From Solobacterium sp. (GTDB lineage Bacteria; Bacillota_I; Bacilli_A; Erysipelotrichales; Erysipelotrichaceae), in the NCBI GenBank assembly GCA_017543025.1, contig JAFYGX010000145.1, positions 33,272 through 97,271 of the forward strand: a stretch of DNA of 64,000 bases. The letters run 5' to 3'. Numbering within the stretch: position 1 is the first letter of the stretch; every line of letters starts with the position of its first letter. The notes under the pieces were generated by a model. That model searched no databases and was not told where the DNA came from. It worked only from the letters and a program-made list of their open reading frames with translations. Position numbers and translations under genes: made by a program. Shown here one piece after another: positions 1-7,889 of this stretch.

Positions 1-522
1 TATCCGAACGAAGAACGCCTGCTTGGCCGCGGAGTCAGCTATTGCGCAACCTGTGATGCGGCGCTGTACAAAGGAAAGACGGCAGTTGTGATCGGAAGCT
101 CTTCGAAAGAAGAAGAGGAAGCGGATCTTCTGAGCGAATATGCGGCGAAAGTCTATTACATTCCGCTGTACAAAGATGAGGTTCATACAAAGGAGTGCAT
201 CGAAGTAATCCGCGAGAAACCGATTGATGTGATCGGCGACAGACAGGTTGAGAAACTGAAGACCGATCAGCGTGAGATTGAAACAGACGGCGTATTTATT
301 CTCAGAGATGCAGTTTCGCCCGGGCAGCTGGTGCCGGGACTTGAGACAAACGGAGCCCATGTGGCGGTAAACGTCGATATGTCGACTTCCATTCCCGGCT
401 GCTTTGCGGCAGGCGATATTGCCGGGCTGCCGTATCAGTACATCAAAGCAGCAGGGCAGGGGAATACTGCAGTACTGTCTGCAGTAAACTACCTGAATTC
501 AAAAGCGCATAATAACGGATAA
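1..522 (+). CDS. Thioredoxin reductase-like flavoprotein, C-terminal part (possibly ferredoxin-dependent type)
   Basis: The gene runs in from the left edge; 173 codons are visible. The reading frame starts with GVSYCATCDA, the redox-active CxxC of low-molecular-weight thioredoxin reductases, and ends with the FAD-binding GCFAAGD motif and a typical QGNTAVLSAVNYL C-terminus. Between them lies the usual NADPH-domain region, but the GxGxxA loop reads VIGSSSKEEEEAD and the NADPH-phosphate HRR motif is absent (KVYYIPLYKDE instead). Family knowledge: ferredoxin-dependent flavin thioredoxin reductases of clostridia lose exactly these motifs. I infer a thioredoxin-reducing disulfide reductase that may take electrons from ferredoxin. 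The FAD N-terminus lies outside the window. A hairpin with a T-run follows the stop. Confidence 0.8.
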   Translation, partial: YPNEERLLGRGVSYCATCDAALYKGKTAVVIGSSSKEEEEADLLSEYAAKVYYIPLYKDEVHTKECIEVIREKPIDVIGDRQVEKLKTDQREIETDGVFILRDAVSPGQLVPGLETNGAHVAVNVDMSTSIPGCFAAGDIAGLPYQYIKAAGQGNTAVLSAVNYLNSKAHNNG

Positions 523-528
523 ATGCAG

Positions 529-578
529 AAAGGATTCCTGACAGCGATTATAAACCGGCTGTACAGAAATCCTTTTTT
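529..578. terminator. Long hairpin between convergent genes
   Basis: AAAGGATT pairs with AATCCTTT, and the stem extends inward through CTG/CAG and ACAGC/GCTGT. T6 follows on the plus strand. It closes the thioredoxin reductase gene and, read from the other strand, probably also the nanE operon. Confidence 0.7.
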
Positions 579-602
579 CTGTTTCCTTCATTGTTTTGCG
601 GA

Positions 603-1367
603 TCAGTGTTTTGCCCGTTCCGCATCCCGCCAGTTTGTCTGATATCCGCTGAGCAGATCGACAAACCGTCTGGCGGTCAGGTGCGGCCGGGTTATTGCGC
701 TTCCGACCACAACCGCGTGGGCACCGAGGAAAATGCACTTCATCGCATCTTCCGGAGTATAGATATGGCCTTCCATCATGACATAAGCATGATCTTTGAA
801 CTGCCGGCACATCTCTGCGAACATCCGGTAATCCGCACCTTCGATATGTGCGGTTTCCTTTGTATATCCGTAAAGCGTCGGCGCAATGATGTCAGCGCCG
901 TTCTCCACCGCATGAGCTGCTTCTTCGAGCGTTGAGACATCAGCGAAGGTGATTGCGTCAGGGATTTCCTCTTTCACCTGTTTCAGAAGATCCCAGGCAA
1001 TGGTTTTCTCATGGGTAATCTGCTTTGTGCAGTCCATGGCAATGATTTCTGCACCGGCTTCCCAGATAGCCCGGGCTTCCTTCATGGTCGGCGTGATAAA
1101 CACGTCGGTATCTTCATGCCAGACCTTCCATAATCCGATTACCGGCAGTTCCGGGACAGCTTCCTTGATCGCCCGGATCTGTTCCGGTGAATTGGCCCGG
1201 AGTCCTGCTGCGCCTGCCCAGCGGGCGGCCTCCGCCATCTTGACCGGCATCAGGTTCGGATCGGAAGCGATATTGATCGGATCATCATGCTGTACCTGGC
1301 AGGAAACAATCAGGCCTCCTTTCATTGATTCGAGCAGTCTGCGTTTTCGTTCGTCCTGTGTTTTCAT
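603..1367 (-). CDS. nanE: N-acylglucosamine-6-phosphate 2-epimerase (ManNAc-6-P epimerase)
   Basis: This 254-residue protein matches the NanE TIM barrel, with the N-terminal signature KGGLIVSCQV, a central IAMDCT strand and C-terminal GAHAVVVGSAITRP phosphate-binding loop. Family members interconvert N-acetylmannosamine-6-phosphate and N-acetylglucosamine-6-phosphate in the cytoplasm during sialic acid catabolism. The length is slightly above the usual 220-235. No nanA, nanK or sialic acid transporter is nearby. It is the last gene of an operon with a glycyl-radical enzyme, its activase and a DeoR regulator (11-base gap to the regulator). Its real substrate here may therefore be another 2-substituted hexose phosphate. 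The fold assignment is firm; the substrate in this operon is uncertain. Confidence 0.88.
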   Translation of the reverse strand: MKTQDERKRRLLESMKGGLIVSCQVQHDDPINIASDPNLMPVKMAEAARWAGAAGLRANSPEQIRAIKEAVPELPVIGLWKVWHEDTDVFITPTMKEARAIWEAGAEIIAMDCTKQITHEKTIAWDLLKQVKEEIPDAITFADVSTLEEAAHAVENGADIIAPTLYGYTKETAHIEGADYRMFAEMCRQFKDHAYVMMEGHIYTPEDAMKCIFLGAHAVVVGSAITRPHLTARRFVDLLSGYQTNWRDAERAKH

Positions 1368-1378
1368 ATGTCCTCCTG

Positions 1379-2137
1379 TTATTCTGCAGTCCGGAATGTG
1401 TCCGGATAGTTTTCCTGCGGTTTGCCATTGAGATATACCGCATCAAAGTCACTGAGCTTTGCGAATGAGATCAGGGCACGCTGATTCAGTTTTGAGGTGT
1501 CTGCCAGTAAAAAGGACTGGCAGGCATGCTTCATGACGAGTTTCTTCAGTTCTGCGATTGCGATATCCGCAGCTGTCACTTCACCTGTATCCGGATTGAT
1601 GCCGCTGGCACTGATCAGTGCGGTATCAAAGCGGAAGCGATCCAGCTGTTCCAGACACTCGATCCCCACCAGCATGTCATATTTCTGATCATAGGTACCT
1701 CCGATCAGGTGCACTTCGGGCCGGAACCGCTCCGGCAGCCGGCGGATCAGATGAACCGATGAGGTGACAAGAATGAGATTACGGTTCCGCAGATACGGAA
1801 TCATACATGCGACGGTTGTTCCGGAGTCCAGATAGATGCAGGTGTCATCTCTGAGGTCTTCTGCAGCTCTTCTGCATAACGCCTGCTTTTCTTCTGCCCG
1901 GATCGTTTCCTTTTCCCGGACGGAGCGCTCAATCGCCTTGTTCAGGGTTTCCTGTACGGAATACCGGCTTGCGCCGCCATGGCTTCGGACCAGACGGCCT
2001 TCCTTTTTCAGCGCATCAAGGTCCCGCATTACGCTGCTGCGGGAAACATGAAGTTCTTCCATCAGTTCCTTTACGGAGACAAACGGGTTTTCTTCCAGCT
2101 TTTTCAGTATGCGCATCTGTCGTTCCTGTGTGAGCAT
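1379..2137 (-). CDS. DeoR-family transcriptional regulator
   Basis: The 252-residue protein has an N-terminal winged helix-turn-helix (about residues 6-57, with SVKELMEELHVSRSSVMRDL) followed by the DeoR-type sensor domain, including the YLDSGTTVACMIP sugar-phosphate-binding loop. Such regulators usually repress sugar catabolic operons and are released by a phosphorylated sugar. It lies inside the operon, 6 bases downstream of the glycyl-radical activase and 11 bases upstream of nanE, so autoregulation is likely. The repeated GAATTGATCA boxes between the operon promoter and the divergent oxidoreductase gene are the natural candidate operators (inference). Confidence 0.88.
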   Translation of the reverse strand: MLTQERQMRILKKLEENPFVSVKELMEELHVSRSSVMRDLDALKKEGRLVRSHGGASRYSVQETLNKAIERSVREKETIRAEEKQALCRRAAEDLRDDTCIYLDSGTTVACMIPYLRNRNLILVTSSVHLIRRLPERFRPEVHLIGGTYDQKYDMLVGIECLEQLDRFRFDTALISASGINPDTGEVTAADIAIAELKKLVMKHACQSFLLADTSKLNQRALISFAKLSDFDAVYLNGKPQENYPDTFRTAE

Positions 2138-2143
2138 AATGGG

Positions 2144-3019
2144 CTATCCTCCGATGGAAACAAGCGCATCGCAATAGCGCTCCAGTTCTTCTTTTTTCAG
2201 CGCCGGTATATCGTCATAGCAATATGGCTTCTGAAGCTGATGCCATTTGGCTTTGCCGAGATTGTGGTAAGGCAGCAGGTGGATCGCCTTTATATGGCGG
2301 GATTTTGCATAAGCGATGAGGTCTTCCACTGCATCCTGATTGAAGCCGGGGATGACCGGGATGCGGGCGATGACGTCTGACGGACGCAGCGAAGTCAGAT
2401 ATTCAAAGTTTTCGAAGATCTGTTCCGGCACTGCATGCGTTACTGTTTTCAGAACAGCGGGATCCGTATGTTTCAGATCAAAGAGAAACAGATCGATATA
2501 CGGTTCCGCCTGTTTCATCAGTGACGCCGGAACATTGCCGGTTGTTTCAGCTGCTGTGTGAAGCCCGGCCTCTTTTGCCTTCGCAAACAGCGCAATCGCT
2601 TCCTGGCCTTGAAACAGCGGTTCACCGCCGGAGAAAGTGACGCCTCCGCCGCTTTCCTCGTAATAATCAGAATCCTTCAGAACAATGCGAAGAATCTCTT
2701 CTGCACTCATTTCCGTGCCATTGAGAGAAAGCGCGGAACCCGGACAGCAGCGGACACATTCACCGCATGCCGTGCAGGCATTCCGGTCTGCCTCAAAGGC
2801 ATCGTTCTGCCATTGAATCGCATGCCTGGGACATACGGCTTCACACCTGCGGCAGCGCAGGCAGACGGATTCCTTATACATCAGTACCGGCCGCGGTTCC
2901 TTCGCTTCCGGGTTGGCACACCATGGGCAGCAGAGCGGGCATCCCTTGAGAAAAACCGCTGTCCGTATGCCCGGCCCGTCATGCGTCGCAAACCGTTCAA
3001 TATTGGATACCTTAATCAT
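2144..3019 (-). CDS. Glycyl-radical enzyme activating protein (radical SAM)
   Basis: The 291-residue protein carries the radical SAM cluster motif CPLCCPWC (Cys27, Cys31, Cys34) in the KGCPLCCPWC context typical of glycyl-radical activases. A two-cluster ferredoxin insert follows (CLRCRRCEAVCP and CTACGECVRCCP, about residues 53-95), as in activases of dehydratase/lyase-type glycyl-radical enzymes but not the short PflA. The SAM-binding GGVTFSGGEPL is present. It generates the glycyl radical on the partner enzyme by 5'-deoxyadenosyl hydrogen abstraction, and is oxygen sensitive. Its start overlaps the end of the glycyl-radical enzyme gene by 8 bases, indicating translational coupling. Confidence 0.93.
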   Translation of the reverse strand: MIKVSNIERFATHDGPGIRTAVFLKGCPLCCPWCANPEAKEPRPVLMYKESVCLRCRRCEAVCPRHAIQWQNDAFEADRNACTACGECVRCCPGSALSLNGTEMSAEEILRIVLKDSDYYEESGGGVTFSGGEPLFQGQEAIALFAKAKEAGLHTAAETTGNVPASLMKQAEPYIDLFLFDLKHTDPAVLKTVTHAVPEQIFENFEYLTSLRPSDVIARIPVIPGFNQDAVEDLIAYAKSRHIKAIHLLPYHNLGKAKWHQLQKPYCYDDIPALKKEELERYCDALVSIGG

Positions 3020-5285
3020 ACAGCTCCCTGCTCAGCAGTTCTTCCTGCACATCCCGTCCGAGATTGATGAATACCGCACTGTAGCCGGCGACCCGGACAA
3101 TGAGGTCCTTATGGTCCTGCGGATGGATCATGGCGTCTTCGAGATCACCAGGATTGACGCAGGTTACCATCAGCTGACAGCCGCCTCTGCGGAAATAGGT
3201 GCGCAACATTGCCCGCACTTTTTCTTCCTCTTCCTTCATCATGCGGGGAGTGAATTTCATGTTCTGTACGCTTCCGGCGTGATACTTTGCATTGAACTTT
3301 GCCAGGGAGTTCATGCATGCGGTAGGGCCGGAAACAGCTGCACCGCCGACCGGATTGTTTGCCGGATTCAGATAAACGCCCCGTTTTCTGCCATCAAGGC
3401 TTGCGTCTGTCTGATGTCCCCAGTCGGTATTGGTCTGGTTGTTGGAAATCACGATCAGATAATAGCCAAGGCCTGCATCGATGCCGCGCTGACGGATGCC
3501 TTTTGCGACATATTCATACAGTTCATTGGCGAGCTCGTCTGCTTCATCAATGTCATTTCCGTACTTTGCACAGGCAAGCAGATCTTTCTGAATCAGCCGG
3601 CCGTCTTCTCCTTCAAAGTTGTGAAGGGCAGCTTCATTCAGCTGCCGCAGCGTGTATTTCTTCTGGTCAAAGACGAGTGTCTTTATCGCGACGAGCGCAT
3701 CAGACGCATTGATGTTTCCGTAGGTCTCGTTGGTTCCGCCGAGAATCTGCACTCCGCCGTCGAGCAGTGCTTTTCTGCGGGCGATGCAGTCATCCATCAG
3801 AATGGAGGTGAACAGGAAGGAAACTTCCTGATTCATGATTTCATAGCTGTGCTTCTGTGCTTCGATACTGAGATCAAAGTAGTAGTCAAGCAGCCGTTTA
3901 TACTGATCGAAGAATTCGTCGAATGTCTGAAAGCTGTCGATATCCGCAACCTTTACCGGACCGGCTTTATAAATATGATCCATCGGGTCATATCCGTCAT
4001 TCAGCCCCAGCTGCATGATCTTGACGAGGTTGAGCAGGGTGTTGGGTGTCCCGACGCTTTTCCCCTGAATCACATACTCCGTACAGCCAAACGGCGTATA
4101 CTGTTCCGCTGTTTTACGGTCCACACGCATGCCCCATTCCACTGCCGGTACGTTGACATCGTCGTTGTACAGCGTCGGATAAGTGCATCCCTCAGAAAGA
4201 CAGGCATAGGCAAGATCAAGAATATCTTTCGGTGTGGTATGGTCGAAGCGCAGTGTGAACTGCGGCTCGACATACCGGGTGGAACGGCATACTTCAAGGC
4301 AGATCCGGCAGAAGAGGTCAGCCGCTTCCGGATCTTCTCTTCCCTGCCCGCCGACAATAATCCGCCCGTTGACCGTGGTTCTGCGATTTTCAATCAGCGT
4401 CCAGAGAGAGCGGACGCAGCGGAACGCATCTGCCCGGGTAATCACTCCCTGTTCGATATCCCGCTTCAGATACGGGCCGAGCACGATATCCAGCCGGCCG
4501 TAATTGATACAGCCGGCACACAGCGCGTACAGCCAGAACAGCTGCAGCGCCTGATGGAATGTGACCGGAGCTTCTTCCCGGATCGCTTTAAGATCCGTCA
4601 GGATCCACTCAAGATCCATTTTGCGCTGCCCCTGTGCAGCAGTGCATTCCTCTGCGGTAAGACGGATTTCCTTATCAATTACCTCCTGAAACAGATCCAG
4701 CGCACCAAGACACGATGTGATGAATGCGTTTGACTCTGTGCGGCGCAGTTCCTCTTTCAGCCCGTTTACACCAAGACGCATCAGTTTTGCATAATCCAGC
4801 ATCATGCCGCTGAGCCGGGCAGTTGCCATAAACGGATAGCGGCAGTCAATGAATCGTCCGGTCGTGGTATCGTTCAGCACATCCTGGCAGTAGATTGATT
4901 TGACATCATGTTCCTGCCAGTAGTCGTACAGCGTCTGAACCCGCTGTTTATGCGCATCATCTTCAAACTGTTTGCCGAATGCGCGCAGTTCATGAAATAC
5001 GCAGTAATGGCCGACACCGCCGATACTGGTCACAGAACCGAAGCCAATCGGCAGGAAATCGAGCCGGCCGGCAATCAGATCGGTTTCTTCATTATGGCGG
5101 AACAGCACCGGGTACAGAACCCTGAGGCAGTTCAGCTCCCGGATTGCCTTGTCCTGACCTTCGCTGTTTCTGTGCGCATCAGTATATGTTTCCATCAGGG
5201 AAAGCTGTTCTTCTGCGGAAAGTTCCGGCGCAAGCCGTTTTGATACATTGACATTCTGTGCGCCTTCAATATTGATCCGTGCCAT
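3012..5285 (-). CDS. Glycyl-radical enzyme of the dehydratase/lyase type, substrate unknown
   Basis: I start at MARINIEGAQ because GGAGG lies 7 bases upstream; a longer frame exists but has no ribosome site. The 757-residue protein has the C-terminal glycyl-radical motif RVAGYSA (Gly734, 23 residues from the end) and a single active-site cysteine in FGCTEY (Cys401, Glu403). Pyruvate formate-lyase has a Cys-Cys pair there; a lone Cys with Glu two residues later marks the C-O/C-N/C-S cleaving eliminases. The neighbours (DeoR, NanE, divergent Gfo/Idh oxidoreductase) suggest a sugar or sugar-phosphate substrate. E. coli YbiW and PflD, reported to open anhydrohexitol phosphates, are a precedent. 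Family assignment is firm; substrate is unknown. Confidence 0.9.
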   Translation of the reverse strand: MARINIEGAQNVNVSKRLAPELSAEEQLSLMETYTDAHRNSEGQDKAIRELNCLRVLYPVLFRHNEETDLIAGRLDFLPIGFGSVTSIGGVGHYCVFHELRAFGKQFEDDAHKQRVQTLYDYWQEHDVKSIYCQDVLNDTTTGRFIDCRYPFMATARLSGMMLDYAKLMRLGVNGLKEELRRTESNAFITSCLGALDLFQEVIDKEIRLTAEECTAAQGQRKMDLEWILTDLKAIREEAPVTFHQALQLFWLYALCAGCINYGRLDIVLGPYLKRDIEQGVITRADAFRCVRSLWTLIENRRTTVNGRIIVGGQGREDPEAADLFCRICLEVCRSTRYVEPQFTLRFDHTTPKDILDLAYACLSEGCTYPTLYNDDVNVPAVEWGMRVDRKTAEQYTPFGCTEYVIQGKSVGTPNTLLNLVKIMQLGLNDGYDPMDHIYKAGPVKVADIDSFQTFDEFFDQYKRLLDYYFDLSIEAQKHSYEIMNQEVSFLFTSILMDDCIARRKALLDGGVQILGGTNETYGNINASDALVAIKTLVFDQKKYTLRQLNEAALHNFEGEDGRLIQKDLLACAKYGNDIDEADELANELYEYVAKGIRQRGIDAGLGYYLIVISNNQTNTDWGHQTDASLDGRKRGVYLNPANNPVGGAAVSGPTACMNSLAKFNAKYHAGSVQNMKFTPRMMKEEEEKVRAMLRTYFRRGGCQLMVTCVNPGDLEDAMIHPQDHKDLIVRVAGYSAVFINLGRDVQEELLSRELYD

Positions 5286-5313
5286 AGCATGTCCTCCGTT
5301 TCGCTTCAGCTTC

Positions 5314-5342
5314 AATATAATGCATGCGGGAACTATATTCAA
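5314..5342 (-). promoter_or_regulatory. Sigma-A type promoter of the glycyl-radical operon
   Basis: On the minus strand TTGAAT (5342-5337) is followed after 17 bases by TATATT (5319-5314). Transcription would start some 20 bases upstream of the start codon at 5285. The first operator-like box lies 2 bases upstream of the -35 element. Confidence 0.55.
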
Positions 5343-5343
5343 T

Positions 5344-5393
5344 CAGAATTGATCAGAAATAACCAGAATTGATCATATCCGGAGATCTGATCA
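5344..5393. promoter_or_regulatory. Repeated operator-like boxes between divergent genes
   Basis: CAGAATTGATCA occurs twice, at 5344-5355 and 5364-5375, exactly 20 bases apart (about two helical turns, same DNA face). A weaker third copy, GATCTGATCA, sits at 5384-5393. Tandem direct repeats of this kind are typical DeoR-family operators. The boxes lie between the minus-strand operon promoter and the oxidoreductase start at 5453, so one repressor could control both units. Confidence 0.5.
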
Positions 5394-5452
5394 AATCAGA
5401 TTTCAAAGAAGCGGAAACAGGCTATTCTGGAAGCAGAAAGGAGATCCAGTAT

Positions 5453-6583
5453 ATGATTCGACTTGCATTAATCGGCACCGGCACCATGGGCACCAATTAT
5501 CTGAAGTACATCGCAGAAGGCAGCGTTCCTTCTGTCACTGCAGCTGCCGCTGTTTCCCGCAGACCGGAAAAACAGCAGGAAATCCGAGAGCTCTTTCATG
5601 ATTCGATCGCTGTCTTTGAGAGCGAAGAGGAGCTGTATGCACATCCGGAATGTTTTGATGCGGTTCTGGTTGCCACGCCGCATTCCCTGCATGCGGAAAT
5701 GGGCATGCGGGCGCTTCGGGCAGGCAAGCATCTGATGCTGGACAAGCCTGCCGGCGTATGCACAGCGGAATGCCGTCCTCTGGCAGATCTGGCAGATGAC
5801 GCCGGTCTGAAGTTTTCGGTGATGTTTCATCAGCGCATGTTTCCGAAATTCCGGCGGGTAAAGGAACTGCTGGAACACAGGGAAATCGGTGATATTACCC
5901 GGGTTCTGATGAAAAACAGCCGCTATTTCCGAACGGAACATTATCATCGTTCTTCACCATGGCGCAGCAGCTGGAACGGAGAAAGCGGCGGTCTGATGAT
6001 CAATCAGGCCCAGCATCTGATCGATATGTGGCAATGGCTGTTCGGCATGCCGGAAACACTTTATGCGGATATCTGCTTCGGCAAATACAATGACTTTTCC
6101 GTTGATGATGAAGTGACGATTGTCATGGATTATCCGGACAGAAAAACCGGCGTCTTTCTGGCCTCTACCGGAGAGGGGACGGGCAGTGACCTGCTTGAAA
6201 TCACCGGCTCGCTGGGAACAATCGTACTGGAGGATCAGACACTGACGATTACCCGTTATGATCAGGACCTCAATGATTACCGGAAAAATGCGGAGTGCAA
6301 TTCCAGAGAGCGGCTCAGGGAAACCGTGGTTACGGAGCAGCTGGAAGAGAACACGAAGACGCATCCGCTGCTTCTGGAAAACTTTGCCCGGGCAGTGGAA
6401 GGAAAAGAACCGCTTGTTGTGGAAGGAAGAAATGCGGTCAATGCACTGGAGCTTACCAATGCGGCGTATCTCTCCGCCTGGAATCACGAAGTGATCGGTT
6501 TCCCGATTGATGAACAGCGCTATGTGAAGGAGCTTCTGGAACATCAGAACGCAGAACGGGAAGCAGGAAAATATCCCCGTTAA
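5453..6583 (+). CDS. Gfo/Idh/MocA-family oxidoreductase
   Basis: I start at MIRLALIGTGTMG, 9 bases after an AAAGGAG site. The 376-residue protein has an N-terminal Rossmann fold (GTGTMGTNYL), the LDKPAG motif containing the catalytic-type lysine of the family, and a C-terminal alpha/beta substrate domain with a conserved histidine region (NQAQHLIDMW). Members oxidise or reduce sugars, inositols and anhydro-sugars with NAD(P)H in the cytoplasm. It is divergent from the glycyl-radical/NanE operon and shares its operator region, so it probably works in the same pathway, for example forming or consuming the glycyl-radical enzyme substrate. The substrate cannot be read from the sequence. Confidence 0.87.
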   Translation: MIRLALIGTGTMGTNYLKYIAEGSVPSVTAAAAVSRRPEKQQEIRELFHDSIAVFESEEELYAHPECFDAVLVATPHSLHAEMGMRALRAGKHLMLDKPAGVCTAECRPLADLADDAGLKFSVMFHQRMFPKFRRVKELLEHREIGDITRVLMKNSRYFRTEHYHRSSPWRSSWNGESGGLMINQAQHLIDMWQWLFGMPETLYADICFGKYNDFSVDDEVTIVMDYPDRKTGVFLASTGEGTGSDLLEITGSLGTIVLEDQTLTITRYDQDLNDYRKNAECNSRERLRETVVTEQLEENTKTHPLLLENFARAVEGKEPLVVEGRNAVNALELTNAAYLSAWNHEVIGFPIDEQRYVKELLEHQNAEREAGKYPR

Positions 6584-6644
6584 CGGATTCGCAGTCATTC
6601 TTCGCTTCGCTTACGTTTACAATAAATAAAGGGGTGCGTGACGG

Positions 6645-7760
6645 ATGGAACTAACCAAGATCGTGATTACCGGCGGGCCGTGTGCCGGAAAGACAACGGC
6701 AATGAGCTGGATCAATAAAGAGTTTTCCAAACGCGGATACAAGGTGCTGTTTGTGCCGGAAACAGCGACAGAACTGATCTCAGGGGGCGTAGCGCCATGG
6801 ACCTGCGGAACGAATTACGATTATCAGGTCGGACAGATGCGGCTGCAGTACGAAAAGGAAAAAGTCTTTGAGGCAGCGGCGAAAACAATGCCGGATGAAA
6901 AGATACTGATTGTCTGTGACCGAGGTCTGATCGATAACCGCGTTTATATGACGGAAGCGGAATTTCAGAAGATTCTTGCCAGTATGGGGCTGAATGAAGT
7001 GGAATGCCGGGATTCCTATGATGCGGTGTTCCATATGATGACTGCGGCAAAAGGAGCGGAGCAGTTCTATACGACGGACAATAATGAAGCACGGATCGAA
7101 TCGATTGACCAGGCAGTCAGACTTGATGACAGCCTGATTGACGCATGGACCGGACATCCGCATCTTCGGGTAATCGATAATTCCGTTTCCTTCGAGGAAA
7201 AGCTCGTCCATCTGATTTCGGAAATCTCTGCTTTCCTCGGCGAGCCGGTCATGATGGAGGTAGAACGGAAATATCTGATTCGCTATCCGGATATTGCCTG
7301 GCTGGAAAGTCTGACGAACTGCCGCAGAGTTGAAATCATTCAGACCTATCTCTGTGCGCCGGCCGGAGAAGAACTGCGTGTGCGTCAGCGGGGAGAAAAA
7401 GGGCATTATACGTATTACATGACTTCCAAGCGGAAGGTCACGGGACTGAAGCGGATTGAAATTGAAAAGCGTCTGACACAGAATCAATATCTGGACCTGC
7501 TTATGGAAGCAGACCCCCAGAAGCGCCCGATCCGGAAAACCCGTTTCTGCATGTCTTATCAGAGTCAGTATTTTGAAATTGATATTTACCCGTTCTGGAA
7601 AGACCGTGCCGTTATGGAAATTGAGCTTCAGAATGAAGATCAGGAGATTCATTTCCCGGAAGGAATTGAAATTATCCGGGAAGTGACAGAAGAGCCGGAA
7701 TATAAAAATTCCGAGCTGGCAAGAATCAGTCTGGAAAAGGAAAAGAACAGGCTTCTGTAA
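6645..7760 (+). CDS. P-loop ATPase fused to a CYTH domain
   Basis: The 371-residue protein has two parts. Residues 1 to about 195 form an AAA/nucleotide-kinase-like domain with Walker A GGPCAGKTT (residues 10-18), a PETATELI segment and ILIVCDRGLID resembling Walker B. Residues 203-371 form a CYTH domain opening with MEVERKYLI (the ExExK signature), with later basic and acidic strands of the triphosphate tunnel (LRVRQRG, EIELQNED). CYTH enzymes hydrolyse inorganic or thiamine triphosphate, or make cyclic nucleotides. The fusion suggests nucleotide or triphosphate chemistry; the exact reaction is unknown. It appears monocistronic, with a terminator after it. Confidence 0.8.
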   Translation: MELTKIVITGGPCAGKTTAMSWINKEFSKRGYKVLFVPETATELISGGVAPWTCGTNYDYQVGQMRLQYEKEKVFEAAAKTMPDEKILIVCDRGLIDNRVYMTEAEFQKILASMGLNEVECRDSYDAVFHMMTAAKGAEQFYTTDNNEARIESIDQAVRLDDSLIDAWTGHPHLRVIDNSVSFEEKLVHLISEISAFLGEPVMMEVERKYLIRYPDIAWLESLTNCRRVEIIQTYLCAPAGEELRVRQRGEKGHYTYYMTSKRKVTGLKRIEIEKRLTQNQYLDLLMEADPQKRPIRKTRFCMSYQSQYFEIDIYPFWKDRAVMEIELQNEDQEIHFPEGIEIIREVTEEPEYKNSELARISLEKEKNRLL

Positions 7761-7811
7761 CAGCGGCAGAGCGAAGGAATGAACTGTCTGCACAGGCGGA
7801 TACAGATTCAG

Positions 7812-7841
7812 GGAACCAGTACATTCTGCTGGTTCCTTTTT
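7812..7841 (+). terminator. Rho-independent terminator of the ATPase-CYTH gene
   Basis: GGAACCAG (7812-7819) pairs with CTGGTTCC (7829-7836), followed by T5. Confidence 0.8.
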
Positions 7842-7854
7842 CGATTGAGGAACT

Positions 7855-7879
7855 GAAAACTGCAGCCATGGGCTGCAGT
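7855..7879 (-). terminator. Terminator of the minus-strand iron-sulfur flavoprotein gene
   Basis: Read on the minus strand, ACTGCAGCC and GGCTGCAGT form a perfect 9-base stem with a 3-base loop, followed by TTTT. It lies 11 bases past the stop codon of the 7890 gene. Confidence 0.6.
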
Positions 7880-7889
7880 CATTGATCTG

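Noticed and set aside
603..1367. Sialic acid catabolic operon, suggested by nanE
   Set aside because: No nanA, nanK, nagA, nagB or sialic acid transporter is in the window; nanE belongs to the glycyl-radical operon instead.
2913..4733. Plus-strand 606-codon open frame
   Set aside because: It lies entirely antisense to the activase and glycyl-radical enzyme genes, whose motifs and ribosome sites are clear; no recognisable domains or ribosome site on this strand.
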